DNA of 36,454 nucleotides from Prolixibacteraceae bacterium (GTDB lineage: Bacteria > Bacteroidota > Bacteroidia > Bacteroidales > Prolixibacteraceae): positions 1 through 36,454 of the forward strand of contig JAJUGS010000006.1 in NCBI GenBank assembly GCA_029265875.1, read 5' to 3'. The first letter of the stretch is position 1. Each line of letters opens with the position of its first letter. Below, piece after piece: positions 16,362 to 23,529 of this stretch. The notes under the pieces are model-generated. The model worked only from the letters and a program-made list of their open reading frames with translations. It had not been told where the DNA came from and made no database searches. The translations under genes and the position numbers were made by a program.

Positions 16362-16799
16362 ATGAACTGCAATACTTTACATACGAAAATGATTTTCTTT
16401 CTCGAAGGCGAACTACCGGAAAGGGAAATGGAGGAAATTAAAATTCACCTCGAAAGTTGTACAGATTGCGCAGCATTTGCCGAAGAAATGAAAAAGACGC
16501 TGGCAGTTCTCGAAACCGATAAAACACCGCAACTCAACCCGTTTTTTTACACCCGTGTAAAAGCCCGGCTCGAAAAACAGGCAGAAGAAAAAGTAGTCAC
16601 TCAGCGAATTCCGGTTTTTGCAAGAATTTTGCAACCTGCCATTTTCTCGGTTTTGCTTTTGGCCGGAATTTACACTGGAATCAAAATCGGACAACCGGCA
16701 AAAATCAATTCCGATCAATCAGTTTATACTGAAAATGAAATGATTCCGTATCTGAACGAAATGGAAGCCGAGGCAATTGAAAACTTTTTAATGGAATAG
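16362..16799 (+). CDS. zinc-finger anti-sigma factor
   Basis: A 145-residue membrane-anchored anti-sigma factor that would hold the preceding sigma factor inactive. The N-terminal zf-HC2 (ZAS) module is clear: a Cys near residue 3, FFLEGELPEREMEEI, then HLESCTDC with the H-x3-C-x2-C zinc ligands. A single membrane helix (about 95-115) separates this cytoplasmic part from a short periplasmic tail. I chose the ATG at 16362, which puts the first zinc Cys close to the start as in the family; ATGs at 16332 and 16335 would add nine or ten residues. The longer frame upstream overlaps the end of the sigma gene and is not coding. It is followed after three bases by the Spy-like gene, and release is presumably triggered by envelope stress. 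Confidence 0.88.
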   Translation: MNCNTLHTKMIFFLEGELPEREMEEIKIHLESCTDCAAFAEEMKKTLAVLETDKTPQLNPFFYTRVKARLEKQAEEKVVTQRIPVFARILQPAIFSVLLLAGIYTGIKIGQPAKINSDQSVYTENEMIPYLNEMEAEAIENFLME

Positions 16800-16802
16800 A
16801 AA

Positions 16803-17342
16803 ATGGCAACAAAAACAACATATCGAACGCTGGTTTGGGTAATTGTCATTTTGCTGGCTACCAACCTGTCGATGGCGGTAACATTTTTGTACCATAAACA
16901 GCAGGATAAAAAAGCAGCGCAGCAAACCGAAACCAACGCTATTGAAGTACCAACAGAACAGCGCACCCGTTTTTTCAGGGAACAGCTCAATCTCAGCCCT
17001 GAACAGACCAACCAATTCAGGGAACTGAACCGCACTTACAACCGAACGGCCCGCGAAATAACGATTGAGCTTGAAAAATTGCGGACCGAAATGGTGGACG
17101 AAATCGGGAAAAAAGAACCGGACAGTTTACAAATCAATGAAATAACCAAATCAATCGGTGAGCTGCATACACAACTGAAAAATGCAACCATCGACTATTA
17201 CCTGAGAATGAAAGAAGCTTGTAACGACGAGCAAAAAGTAAAATTGAATGAGATTTTCAAGTCGATGCTAAAACAAAACGAAGATATAAAATTACCACGT
17301 CAGCAAGGACGATACGGACGAGGCCACAGAAATATTAATTAA
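16803..17342 (+). CDS. Spy/CpxP-like periplasmic helical protein, membrane-anchored
   Basis: A 179-residue protein with one N-terminal membrane helix (about 9-30) and a long, charged, helical periplasmic part. The LNLSPEQTNQFRELNRTY segment (about 60-77) is the LTxxQ-like motif of the Spy/CpxP/heavy-metal-resistance family, repeated weakly as CNDEQKVKLNEIFKSML near 140-155. Such proteins bind unfolded proteins or metal ions and damp envelope-stress signalling. The start is three bases after the anti-sigma stop, so translational coupling is likely. A basic RQQGRYGRGHRN tail follows the helices and echoes the Gly/Arg-rich tail of the next gene. It is probably the second component of the stress-sensing module. 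Confidence 0.82.
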   Translation: MATKTTYRTLVWVIVILLATNLSMAVTFLYHKQQDKKAAQQTETNAIEVPTEQRTRFFREQLNLSPEQTNQFRELNRTYNRTAREITIELEKLRTEMVDEIGKKEPDSLQINEITKSIGELHTQLKNATIDYYLRMKEACNDEQKVKLNEIFKSMLKQNEDIKLPRQQGRYGRGHRNIN

Positions 17343-17363
17343 TCAATTTAAAATTTTAAAACA

Positions 17364-17888
17364 ATGAAAACAAGTAAGTCAAACAAACTTGCCTGGGTAT
17401 TCTTTGCCCTTGCATTCACCACAACCACCCTTTATGCACAGGGTTGGAGAAACGGAAACCGACCGGCAAACGGTCAGAACTACAGTTGCATCAATCAGAT
17501 TTCGGGGTTAACCGACGAGCAGAAAACCAGGATTGACGGGTTAAACAAAACACACCAGGCAAAAATGGCCGAATTGCGCACGCAACGGCAGTCAACCGCT
17601 GATGCCATCGAAAAAAGCGAAATCCGCACCACGATGCTGAAAAATGTAAAAGCACACCGCGACGAGGTGAAATCGGTTCTTACTGCGGAACAACAAAAAG
17701 AATTCGAACAACTACAAACCCGCGGGAACTATGGAAACGGGCGCGGACAGGGAAATTTTCAAGGTCGCGGTCAGGGAAGAGGTCAGTGCCAGTATGCAGG
17801 CAATTACGGAAACCGTGGCACCAGAAACGGATGCGGACAAGGCTTTGGAAATGGGAACCGCCGCAATCAGGGATGTTTCAGAAACTAA
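17364..17888 (+). CDS. secreted Spy/CpxP-like protein with a Gly/Asn/Arg-rich tail
   Basis: A 174-residue periplasmic protein: signal peptide (1-25, cleavage near YAQ/G), a helical core with SGLTDEQKTRIDGLNKTH and VLTAEQQKEFEQLQ (two LTxxQ-type motifs, about 48-115), then a 55-residue low-complexity tail of Gly, Asn, Arg, Gln and scattered Cys (patterns such as GRGQGRGQCQYAGN and NRGTRNGCGQGFGNGN). The tail has several cysteines in repeats, which suggests metal binding or disulfide cross-links, but this is inference. It shares the MKTSK start with the DUF2202 gene further on. It follows the previous Spy-like gene by 21 bases and belongs to the same likely operon. Confidence 0.82.
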   Translation: MKTSKSNKLAWVFFALAFTTTTLYAQGWRNGNRPANGQNYSCINQISGLTDEQKTRIDGLNKTHQAKMAELRTQRQSTADAIEKSEIRTTMLKNVKAHRDEVKSVLTAEQQKEFEQLQTRGNYGNGRGQGNFQGRGQGRGQCQYAGNYGNRGTRNGCGQGFGNGNRRNQGCFRN

Positions 17889-18226
17889 ATTTAAACATCC
17901 TTCTACGACACTACCAACGACAGTTTCTTTTTGCTGTCACCTCGGCGATAGGAGCGGTCTGTTTGTTCGAAGAGATTTAGCTCCGCTGATTTTCAACTCT
18001 CCTCGCACACTCGTCGAAATGACAACGTTGATGCAGCTTTCTGTCATTCTCAAATTGTGCCCAGTAAAAATTGGGTTGCCACTCAGGGTGACAGTCAGGC
18101 TGAGCGTAGTCCCTGCCTGACCAGACGGGCAGGGAAGTCTGTTTCCACTAACAAAACAACAATAAAACATAAACTGTAAAAAGATGATTTTTAAAATCAT
18201 AGTATTCACAATTAAAACTTTAAATC
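17889..18226. repeat. composite repeat gap, with copy 2 of the TGTCATTTCG element
   Basis: 17933-18023 is an inverted copy of the repeat at 12971-13083; on the minus strand it reads GTCATTTCGACGAG..., with the same GAAAATCAGCGGAGCTAAAT core. It is followed by a second element with GTCATTCTCA and a GGGTGACAGTCAGGCTGAGC arm near 18083-18101, then CCTGCCTGACCAGACGGGCA at 18113-18132, matching the hairpin at 11863. No gene is seen; the open frames here are random. Confidence 0.7.
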
Positions 18227-18886
18227 ATGAAAACAAGTAAATTATTTTTGGTTCTGGCAATTGTATCGTTTGCATTTGCCTCGTGTTCAAATAACAATGA
18301 TGTGGCAGAAGAAGCCATTGTTGCTGAAACTGCTGATGAAAAAAGCGCCGAAGTTGCTGCGCTCTGCGGAACCTGCGATTTTACGGGTACGCTTACCGAA
18401 GCCGAAGTTGCCAGCCTGATGGAGATGCGCGAAGAAGAAAAACTGGCCCGCGAAGTGTACCTGGCCATGAATGCCAAATACAACTACCGCACTTTCGCCA
18501 ACATCGCCAAAAGCGAGAATGCACACACAAGTGCAGTTTTGTACCTGATTAAGGGGTTCGGGTTAACCGACCCGTCGCCTGTGGCAGCCACCGAATTCGC
18601 CAACCCGCTTTTTACTGATTTGTACGCTCAACTTACTGCAAAAGGCTCAGTAAGTTTGGTGGAAGCACTGAAAGTGGGCGCGTTTATTGAGGAATACGAT
18701 ATTGCCGATTTGCAGCACCACCTGGCCGAAACAGAAAATGCAACTGTCGCAAAAGTGTATGGAAATTTGCTGAAAGGTTCAAAATTTCACCTGAAAGCTT
18801 TTACCAATGCGCTGAAAACACAGGGTGCTACCTACACACCAACTGTTTTAACGGTTGAAGAATACAACTTAATTTTGGGGAATTAA
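18227..18886 (+). CDS. DUF2202 lipoprotein (ferritin-like fold family)
   Basis: A 219-residue lipoprotein: signal peptide and lipobox FASC near residues 16-19, then a short acidic linker. The DUF2202 domain (about 60-215) is recognised from MREEEKLAREVYLAMNAKY, FANIAKSENAHTSAVLYLI and the ELGALIQEYDIADLQ-like segment VGAFIEEYDIADLQHHL. The regularly spaced Glu and His residues in these helices are typical of a ferritin-like diiron bundle. Its exact function is unknown; relatives have been linked to metal or redox stress in some contexts. It is separated from the Spy-like genes by a 338-base repeat gap but is in the same direction, so it may be on the same or a linked transcript. A strong terminator follows. 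Confidence 0.88.
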   Translation: MKTSKLFLVLAIVSFAFASCSNNNDVAEEAIVAETADEKSAEVAALCGTCDFTGTLTEAEVASLMEMREEEKLAREVYLAMNAKYNYRTFANIAKSENAHTSAVLYLIKGFGLTDPSPVAATEFANPLFTDLYAQLTAKGSVSLVEALKVGAFIEEYDIADLQHHLAETENATVAKVYGNLLKGSKFHLKAFTNALKTQGATYTPTVLTVEEYNLILGN

Positions 18887-18916
18887 GATTAATCAAGTCA
18901 ATCTTCTTACACATGT

Positions 18917-18965
18917 ATAGGAGGAGAAATTAATATGATAAAATATATTTCTCCTCCTATTTTAC
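18917..18965 (+). terminator. rho-independent terminator after the DUF2202 gene
   Basis: ATAGGAGGAGAAAT at 18917-18930 pairs perfectly with ATTTCTCCTCCTAT at 18947-18960 around a 16-base AT-rich loop, then TTTTA. It lies 31 bases after the stop. Confidence 0.8.
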
Positions 18966-18984
18966 GTATTGATAAAACAACAAA

Positions 18985-19082
18985 GCTGTCATTTCGAATG
19001 AGGAACGAGTGAGAAATCTGCACCTTTGAAAAGATAATAATCATTTTATAAATAACAGATTTCTCCTAACGTCGAAATGACA
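18985..19082. repeat. TGTCATTTCG-type palindromic repeat, copy 3
   Basis: TGTCATTTCGAATGAGGAAC at the left end and its partner TCGAAATGACA at the right form a long imperfect inverted repeat. The GAGAAATCTG and CAGATTTCTC blocks pair further inside. The core differs from copies 1 and 2, so it is a relative rather than a close copy. It lies between the DUF2202 terminator and the acyltransferase. Confidence 0.75.
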
Positions 19083-19145
19083 ATCCTGTGAATCTGTTAC
19101 GTTTAAGAAAAGAGATTGCTAAAACTTAGTTTAAATCCGATTGAA

Positions 19146-20171
19146 ATGAAACGCTTACCGCTTCCCGATTTTTTGAAAGGTTTTGCCGTATTCCTGATTG
19201 TTCCGGTACACATTCTCGAAACTTTTATCGATTTCCCGGGCCGTGAAAACTGGTTTGGTAAAACGTTGCTTTTCCTGGGTGGCCCGTTTGGGGTGCCGGT
19301 TTTTATGCTCGTAATGGGGTATTTTGTTGCGAAAAACCGGAAACCTTTCTCTACCAACTTTTTCAGGGGCATCAAAATTTTTATTGCGGGTTTTCTGCTC
19401 AATATCGGGTTAAACTTTCACCTGCTTTGGAAAATACAATTTGCCGGCTGGCAGATAAATCCGCTGGAATACATTTTTGGAGTCGATATTTTTTACTTCG
19501 CCGGATTGGCCATCATCCTTCTTTCGGCGTTGAAAACCATCAAAAACCCAAAGGCGTGGATCGCTTTGGGAATGGCTTTTCTGGTAGCAGTTTTTACTTC
19601 AGTTGTCAACGAAAAACTGATGGTACCGGAACGAAATTACATTTACCCGTTTATTGGCGGAAGCTGGTCGTGGTCGTACTTTCCGCTGTTTCCGTGGCTG
19701 GCTTACCCGCTGGTGGGATTTGCTTTTTATTATTTCGAACAAGGCATTTTCTCTTTTATGAAAACCAACAAAACCCTCACTTCAATCTTGCTGGTTGTTA
19801 TTGCCATTCTGGTTACCGTTTTTGGCAAACAGGGAATTGAAACCACCATCAATCTGCCGGCTTATTATCACCACACTTTCCGGTTTTCGATGTGGGTTTT
19901 CGGCGTGGTTATCTTGTGGAGCCTTTTGCTCCGGTTCCTGATTCAGCAATTTCCACAAATATGGCTGGTTAACAAGTTGATGTGGCTGGGCAAAAACATC
20001 ACGGTTTTTTACATTGTTCAATGGCTGATGATCGGGAATATTGCCACCGCCATTTACCAAACCCAAACACTAAAAAATTTTCCGATTTGGTTTGCGGGAA
20101 TTTTCAGCGTAACAGTTTTTATCACCTGGGGCATTGAAAAGCTTGTAGAAAAGCGGGTTAAGCCAGTCTGA
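19146..20171 (+). CDS. multi-pass membrane acyltransferase (DUF1624 / acyltransferase-3-like)
   Basis: A 341-residue protein with about ten membrane helices. The opening RLPLPDFLKGFAVFLIVPVH, with an Asp-x2-Lys-Gly start and a His at the end of the first helix, is the hallmark of membrane acyltransferases in the heparan-glucosaminide N-acetyltransferase (DUF1624) and acyltransferase-3 groups. Such enzymes move acyl groups across the inner membrane onto sugars or lipids. I used the ATG at 19146; the longer frame begins with a TTG within the repeat-rich gap. The substrate is unknown, and its neighbours give no hint. The gene converges with the T9SS protein gene. Confidence 0.8.
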   Translation: MKRLPLPDFLKGFAVFLIVPVHILETFIDFPGRENWFGKTLLFLGGPFGVPVFMLVMGYFVAKNRKPFSTNFFRGIKIFIAGFLLNIGLNFHLLWKIQFAGWQINPLEYIFGVDIFYFAGLAIILLSALKTIKNPKAWIALGMAFLVAVFTSVVNEKLMVPERNYIYPFIGGSWSWSYFPLFPWLAYPLVGFAFYYFEQGIFSFMKTNKTLTSILLVVIAILVTVFGKQGIETTINLPAYYHHTFRFSMWVFGVVILWSLLLRFLIQQFPQIWLVNKLMWLGKNITVFYIVQWLMIGNIATAIYQTQTLKNFPIWFAGIFSVTVFITWGIEKLVEKRVKPV

Positions 20172-20224
20172 CGAATTGGATAGGATTTGAAAATTAGGTT
20201 TATTATGCAGGACATAAACATTTT

Positions 20225-20362
20225 GCGAATAGATTGCTTCACTTCGTTCGCAATGAAAGATTATTGGACTTCGACTTTCCAAGTCGAAGAAATTATGTCG
20301 GACTTTGGAAAGTCCGACTCCCAAAACTGTCATTGGCAGCAACGCGAAGCAATCTGAGATTT
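20225..20362. repeat. AGATTGCTTC-type composite palindrome
   Basis: AGATTGCTTC at 20231-20240 pairs with GAAGCAATCT at 20346-20355. Inside are two perfect hairpins: CTTCGACTT-TCC-AAGTCGAAG at 20269-20289 and GTCGGACTTT-GG-AAAGTCCGAC at 20297-20318. The outer arms resemble a GCAATGA/GAAGCAATCT repeat seen in many bacterial genomes (from memory). Confidence 0.75.
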
Positions 20363-20414
20363 TACGGATTACCTTTGAAAAATGTAAAAAACGAAAGATT
20401 ATTGCCTTTGATTT

Positions 20415-21206
20415 TTATTTTATTACCAGCTTTTTCGCTTCTGTTCTCGAATTTCCGTATTCTATAAAATAATGATAAATACCGCTGGAAAAATCGCCGG
20501 CATCGAGCGACAAATGGTCGGTATGGCGGTCAACCTGAAACTGTTTAACCAGCTTTCCTTCGTTATTTAAAATGTTCAATATTCCCATGTTGATGGTTTC
20601 AGGAAGGTGATATGCCACGTTGATGGTTGCGGAAGCCGGGTTGGGAAAAACATTCAAATCGGCTTTTGGAGTGAATTCCTCAAAAAAGGCATTTACTGTT
20701 GGCGAACCAGGCAGGTTGTAAATGTTGGTCCAAACTTTTTCGGGCGAAACCGAAAAATCGTAACAATACGAAAAAAGCTTGTATGTACTTTCGCCTGTCA
20801 GGTTAATGTAATTGTACAGCGAACCGTCGATGGTAATAATAGCCGAGCCGTCTTCGTTGATGATTTTGCTGTCGTACTCGTAATAGGCAGTTGATGAATA
20901 ATATTTGTAATATGTACATAGCAGTTCAATCCCCGCGTCGGTATCAAATAGTTTTTCGGAAAGATATTTAACGTCGTACAAATAATAACCGGTTGGAACA
21001 TTACAGTTAATGGTTTTAAACAACGAATGGTCGGTGTTGTAAATGCGGCACTGCCCTGCCGGAACATCCATCAGGTAATATTTGTAACCAAGTGTTTCGA
21101 ATTTTACGACAGCCGTGGAGTAGTCGTATTTTTTATCGAGGGTGACCTGTGCCGTTAATGTGTTTAGCAGCAGGAAAAACAGCGTGAAAAAGGTTGTTGT
21201 TTTCAT
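20415..21206 (-). CDS. secreted protein with a type A T9SS sorting tail
   Basis: A 263-residue exported protein. A signal peptide covers about 1-19 (ending LTAQ). The middle is tyrosine-rich and of unknown fold, possibly beta-propeller-like blades. The last 75 residues are a type A T9SS C-terminal domain: LNVFPNPASATINVAY, the NNEGKLVKQF strand, DAGDFSSGIYHYFIE and a terminal KKLVIK. It would cross the outer membrane through the type IX system and be attached to the surface or released. The PorP/SprF-family gene at 33949 independently suggests the organism has T9SS. It converges with the acyltransferase gene. Confidence 0.88.
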   Translation of the reverse strand: MKTTTFFTLFFLLLNTLTAQVTLDKKYDYSTAVVKFETLGYKYYLMDVPAGQCRIYNTDHSLFKTINCNVPTGYYLYDVKYLSEKLFDTDAGIELLCTYYKYYSSTAYYEYDSKIINEDGSAIITIDGSLYNYINLTGESTYKLFSYCYDFSVSPEKVWTNIYNLPGSPTVNAFFEEFTPKADLNVFPNPASATINVAYHLPETINMGILNILNNEGKLVKQFQVDRHTDHLSLDAGDFSSGIYHYFIEYGNSRTEAKKLVIK

Positions 21207-21276
21207 AGTTTTTATGATTTAATTTTAAAAAATATGTTTAGCTACTGAAATTGAAATCACTTTATTAATATGCACC

Positions 21277-21530
21277 CTTTCGGAAAGAACAGGCTGAAAG
21301 CCCAAATTATTTCAGCCCAATGGCAACACCTTGGGTATTGAATGCAAGCGACATTCCATGCGCACTGTAAGTGCAGGTTAATTTCTCCGTAAATTGAGTT
21401 TCGACAATGATTGAGACATATTGTTAATATTTAAGCTGCACTTTCAGTGCGAAAAATCGGAGCTAAAAATCTTAATACCAAGGCGTTGCCTTTGGACTGA
21501 AGTGAGTTGTCCTTTCAGGACGTTTAAATT
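21277..21530. repeat. large imperfect palindrome made of small hairpins
   Basis: In the 386-base gap upstream of the T9SS gene. The left arm (about 21290-21345) and the right arm (about 21470-21527) match in inverted orientation over about 50 bases. Each arm holds the same small hairpins: GGCT-GAA-AGCC on the left against GTCCT-GAA-AGGAC on the right, then CCCAATGG..CCTTGGG against CCAAAGG..CCTTGG. An inner pair, GCACT-GTA-AGTGC at 21362-21374 and GCACT-TTC-AGTGC near 21438-21450, sits on either side of the centre. Stem bases differ between arms, but the pairing is kept. No gene is visible. Confidence 0.75.
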
Positions 21531-21592
21531 TATTAAACCAATATTAAAATTCAAGCAAATCATTTTTATTTCTTGCTTTAAATTGATGTGTT

Positions 21593-22216
21593 TTACTTTA
21601 TCAATTTCAGTCCCTCTTTTGCCGAGGCATCGCCCGGATTATAGAGCAAAACCTTGTTAAACAGCACTTTTGCCTGGCTGTAATTTCCCAGAAAATAGGA
21701 CGTCCAGCCCAGCATCAACAGTCCGTCGTAACCAAACGGGTACAAATCGACCACCTTTTTAAACAACGGCAGCGCTTTGTTGTAATCCTTCCGTTCGTAA
21801 TAAACAAATCCGAGGCGGTAAAGTGCCACGGTATTATTCGGACTGATTTCCAAAATTTTATTGTACAAATCTATCACCTCATTCCATCGGCCCTGCGCGG
21901 CTTTTGGCAGAATCAAACCAAAACGGGCTTCTTCAGAATAAGGCATCAGTTTCTGTGCATTGCTGTAAAAAAGAACCGATTCGTCAAGCCGGCCGGCGTT
22001 GTAATTCAGCCAACCCAGCCGCAGGTTGATTTCGTAGGACGAGTCGTCCATCACTTTTTTTAAAGCATCGGCAGCACCTTTAAAATCGCCGCTTTTTTCA
22101 AGCTGGTAACTTTTTGAAAAAGCAGCTTCCAATGCTTCCTGGCTGACCTGTGCATTGGACTGAAAAGCAAAAAGTATAAACGAATAAAAAATAATTTTTC
22201 TGACTAAAAATCCCAT
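21593..22216 (-). CDS. periplasmic TPR protein
   Basis: A 207-residue exported protein with a signal peptide (cleaved near SNAQ, about residue 22) and four to five tetratricopeptide repeats filling the rest (for example WNEVIDLYNKILEISPNNTVALYRLGFVYYERKDYNKALPLFKKV at about 110-155, in part). TPRs bind partner proteins or peptides. Its start overlaps the stop of the barrel gene by 13 bases, so it is the last gene of the PqqD / ATP-grasp / decarboxylase / transporter block. It is probably an accessory partner for the barrel or the M23 domain. Confidence 0.85.
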   Translation of the reverse strand: MGFLVRKIIFYSFILFAFQSNAQVSQEALEAAFSKSYQLEKSGDFKGAADALKKVMDDSSYEINLRLGWLNYNAGRLDESVLFYSNAQKLMPYSEEARFGLILPKAAQGRWNEVIDLYNKILEISPNNTVALYRLGFVYYERKDYNKALPLFKKVVDLYPFGYDGLLMLGWTSYFLGNYSQAKVLFNKVLLYNPGDASAKEGLKLIK

Positions 22217-23529
22217 GATAATCCTGCTGTTAAAGTGTGTTTAATATATTTGTATTCCATCGAGTTACTCACCGTCCCATTGGTGTAAACATTATATTTC
22301 TCAAAAATATCCTGATTAATATAGCGAACAACAAACTGGTATTTTTTGCCCATCGGGAAGTATAAGCTACCCATGATTTTTTGTGTGGAACGCCCCGGGA
22401 AATTGGCAATAACATACCCGGCTGGTTCAATGAAATTTTTCATTTCGCCGGTTAAATATTGTCCGTAAACATGCACCGGTCCCAGTTGTGCGCCTCCTGA
22501 AATTCCGAAAGTGTTATAACCAAACCCGGTTTCGGCATCGCTCTTAAAATAAACACGCGGAGTGACATAAAACCTGGCATTTGAAAAAGGGTAATAAGTT
22601 ACCCAGGCTGAATATTGACCAAAACCATCGTTGTTGAAATTGCCATAATCCAATTCTATTCCGGGAGCAAAATTGCCGGTATAAAACCAGGTGGAAGCTG
22701 TAAAAACCAGGTCGCGGAAATATACTGTCCCGTTGTGAAAGTATTTTTGCTGGTTAAATCCCCCGGCATAATATGAATAGTCGCCCCAAATAAGATTTGC
22801 CGAAGTTGAAACATACCATTTTTTCCCTGCAACAAAAACCGGATTGATGTAATACTGCATTTGTTTGTTATTCAACGGAAAAGAATAAAGTTCACCCCAG
22901 TAAACCTGTTCTTCCCGATTGATGCCGAGAAAAGTGAAGCTATGGTTGATGCTCATACCGGGCGCAACACGGTGACTTAAGTCAACCGTTTCGAAATGAT
23001 AATTTTTCAGGTAAAATGCCTCTCCGTAATCGTTGCCAACACCTGCCATTTCGTGGTGTCCGGCATGGGTTAATTCGTCAAAATCAGGGTTGAAAGAATA
23101 ACCAGCTTCTGCTGCAATCCGAGTCAGTTTTTTGGGTTTAAATCCGATTTTCTGCTGCATGTTTTCAGAAAAAAACTGCGCATATTTCGTGGCTTCTAGA
23201 TATCTGCCCGAGTAAACCAGGCTGTAGTACAAGTATTCCTGAAGCCATTCAAAGTTTCTGTCGCTTTCCCAGGCCTGCTGAAAAAAACCGGCTGCTTTGA
23301 TGTACTTTTTTAAATTAAATGCCGCAATTCCTGAACGCGCCTGCAAATAAAAAAAGTCGATTCCGTGGCTACGTGCTTCTTCGGCAAAACCAGCCAGTTC
23401 AGCCCATTTTTTTTGTGTGAATAACTCGTATGATTTTTTATCCACTTCGGCAAAATTCCATTTTTCCTGGGCAACCGAATAAAATCCGGCCAATAGAAAA
23501 ATCAATATGATTCGGGTTGATTTTGACAT
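22204..23529 (-). CDS. outer-membrane beta-barrel protein with N-terminal TPRs (YaiO-like)
   Basis: A 441-residue exported protein. After a signal peptide (about 1-20, ending SVAQ) come two or three TPR-like helices (about 25-130). The remaining 300 residues are alternating strands with many Tyr, Trp and Phe, such as YYINPVFVAGKKWYVSTSANLIW, and end in the aromatic terminal strand GLSWDF. This is the layout of YaiO-type outer-membrane barrels, but I am less sure of the family than of the fold. The start overlaps the transporter gene by 28 bases and the end overlaps the TPR gene by 13. It could form the outer-membrane exit or entry for the product handled by the block. Confidence 0.8.
   Translation of the reverse strand: MSKSTRIILIFLLAGFYSVAQEKWNFAEVDKKSYELFTQKKWAELAGFAEEARSHGIDFFYLQARSGIAAFNLKKYIKAAGFFQQAWESDRNFEWLQEYLYYSLVYSGRYLEATKYAQFFSENMQQKIGFKPKKLTRIAAEAGYSFNPDFDELTHAGHHEMAGVGNDYGEAFYLKNYHFETVDLSHRVAPGMSINHSFTFLGINREEQVYWGELYSFPLNNKQMQYYINPVFVAGKKWYVSTSANLIWGDYSYYAGGFNQQKYFHNGTVYFRDLVFTASTWFYTGNFAPGIELDYGNFNNDGFGQYSAWVTYYPFSNARFYVTPRVYFKSDAETGFGYNTFGISGGAQLGPVHVYGQYLTGEMKNFIEPAGYVIANFPGRSTQKIMGSLYFPMGKKYQFVVRYINQDIFEKYNVYTNGTVSNSMEYKYIKHTLTAGLSWDF

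Noticed and set aside
19427-19840. Second plus-strand frame inside the acyltransferase gene
   Set aside because: Out-of-frame shadow with no conserved features.
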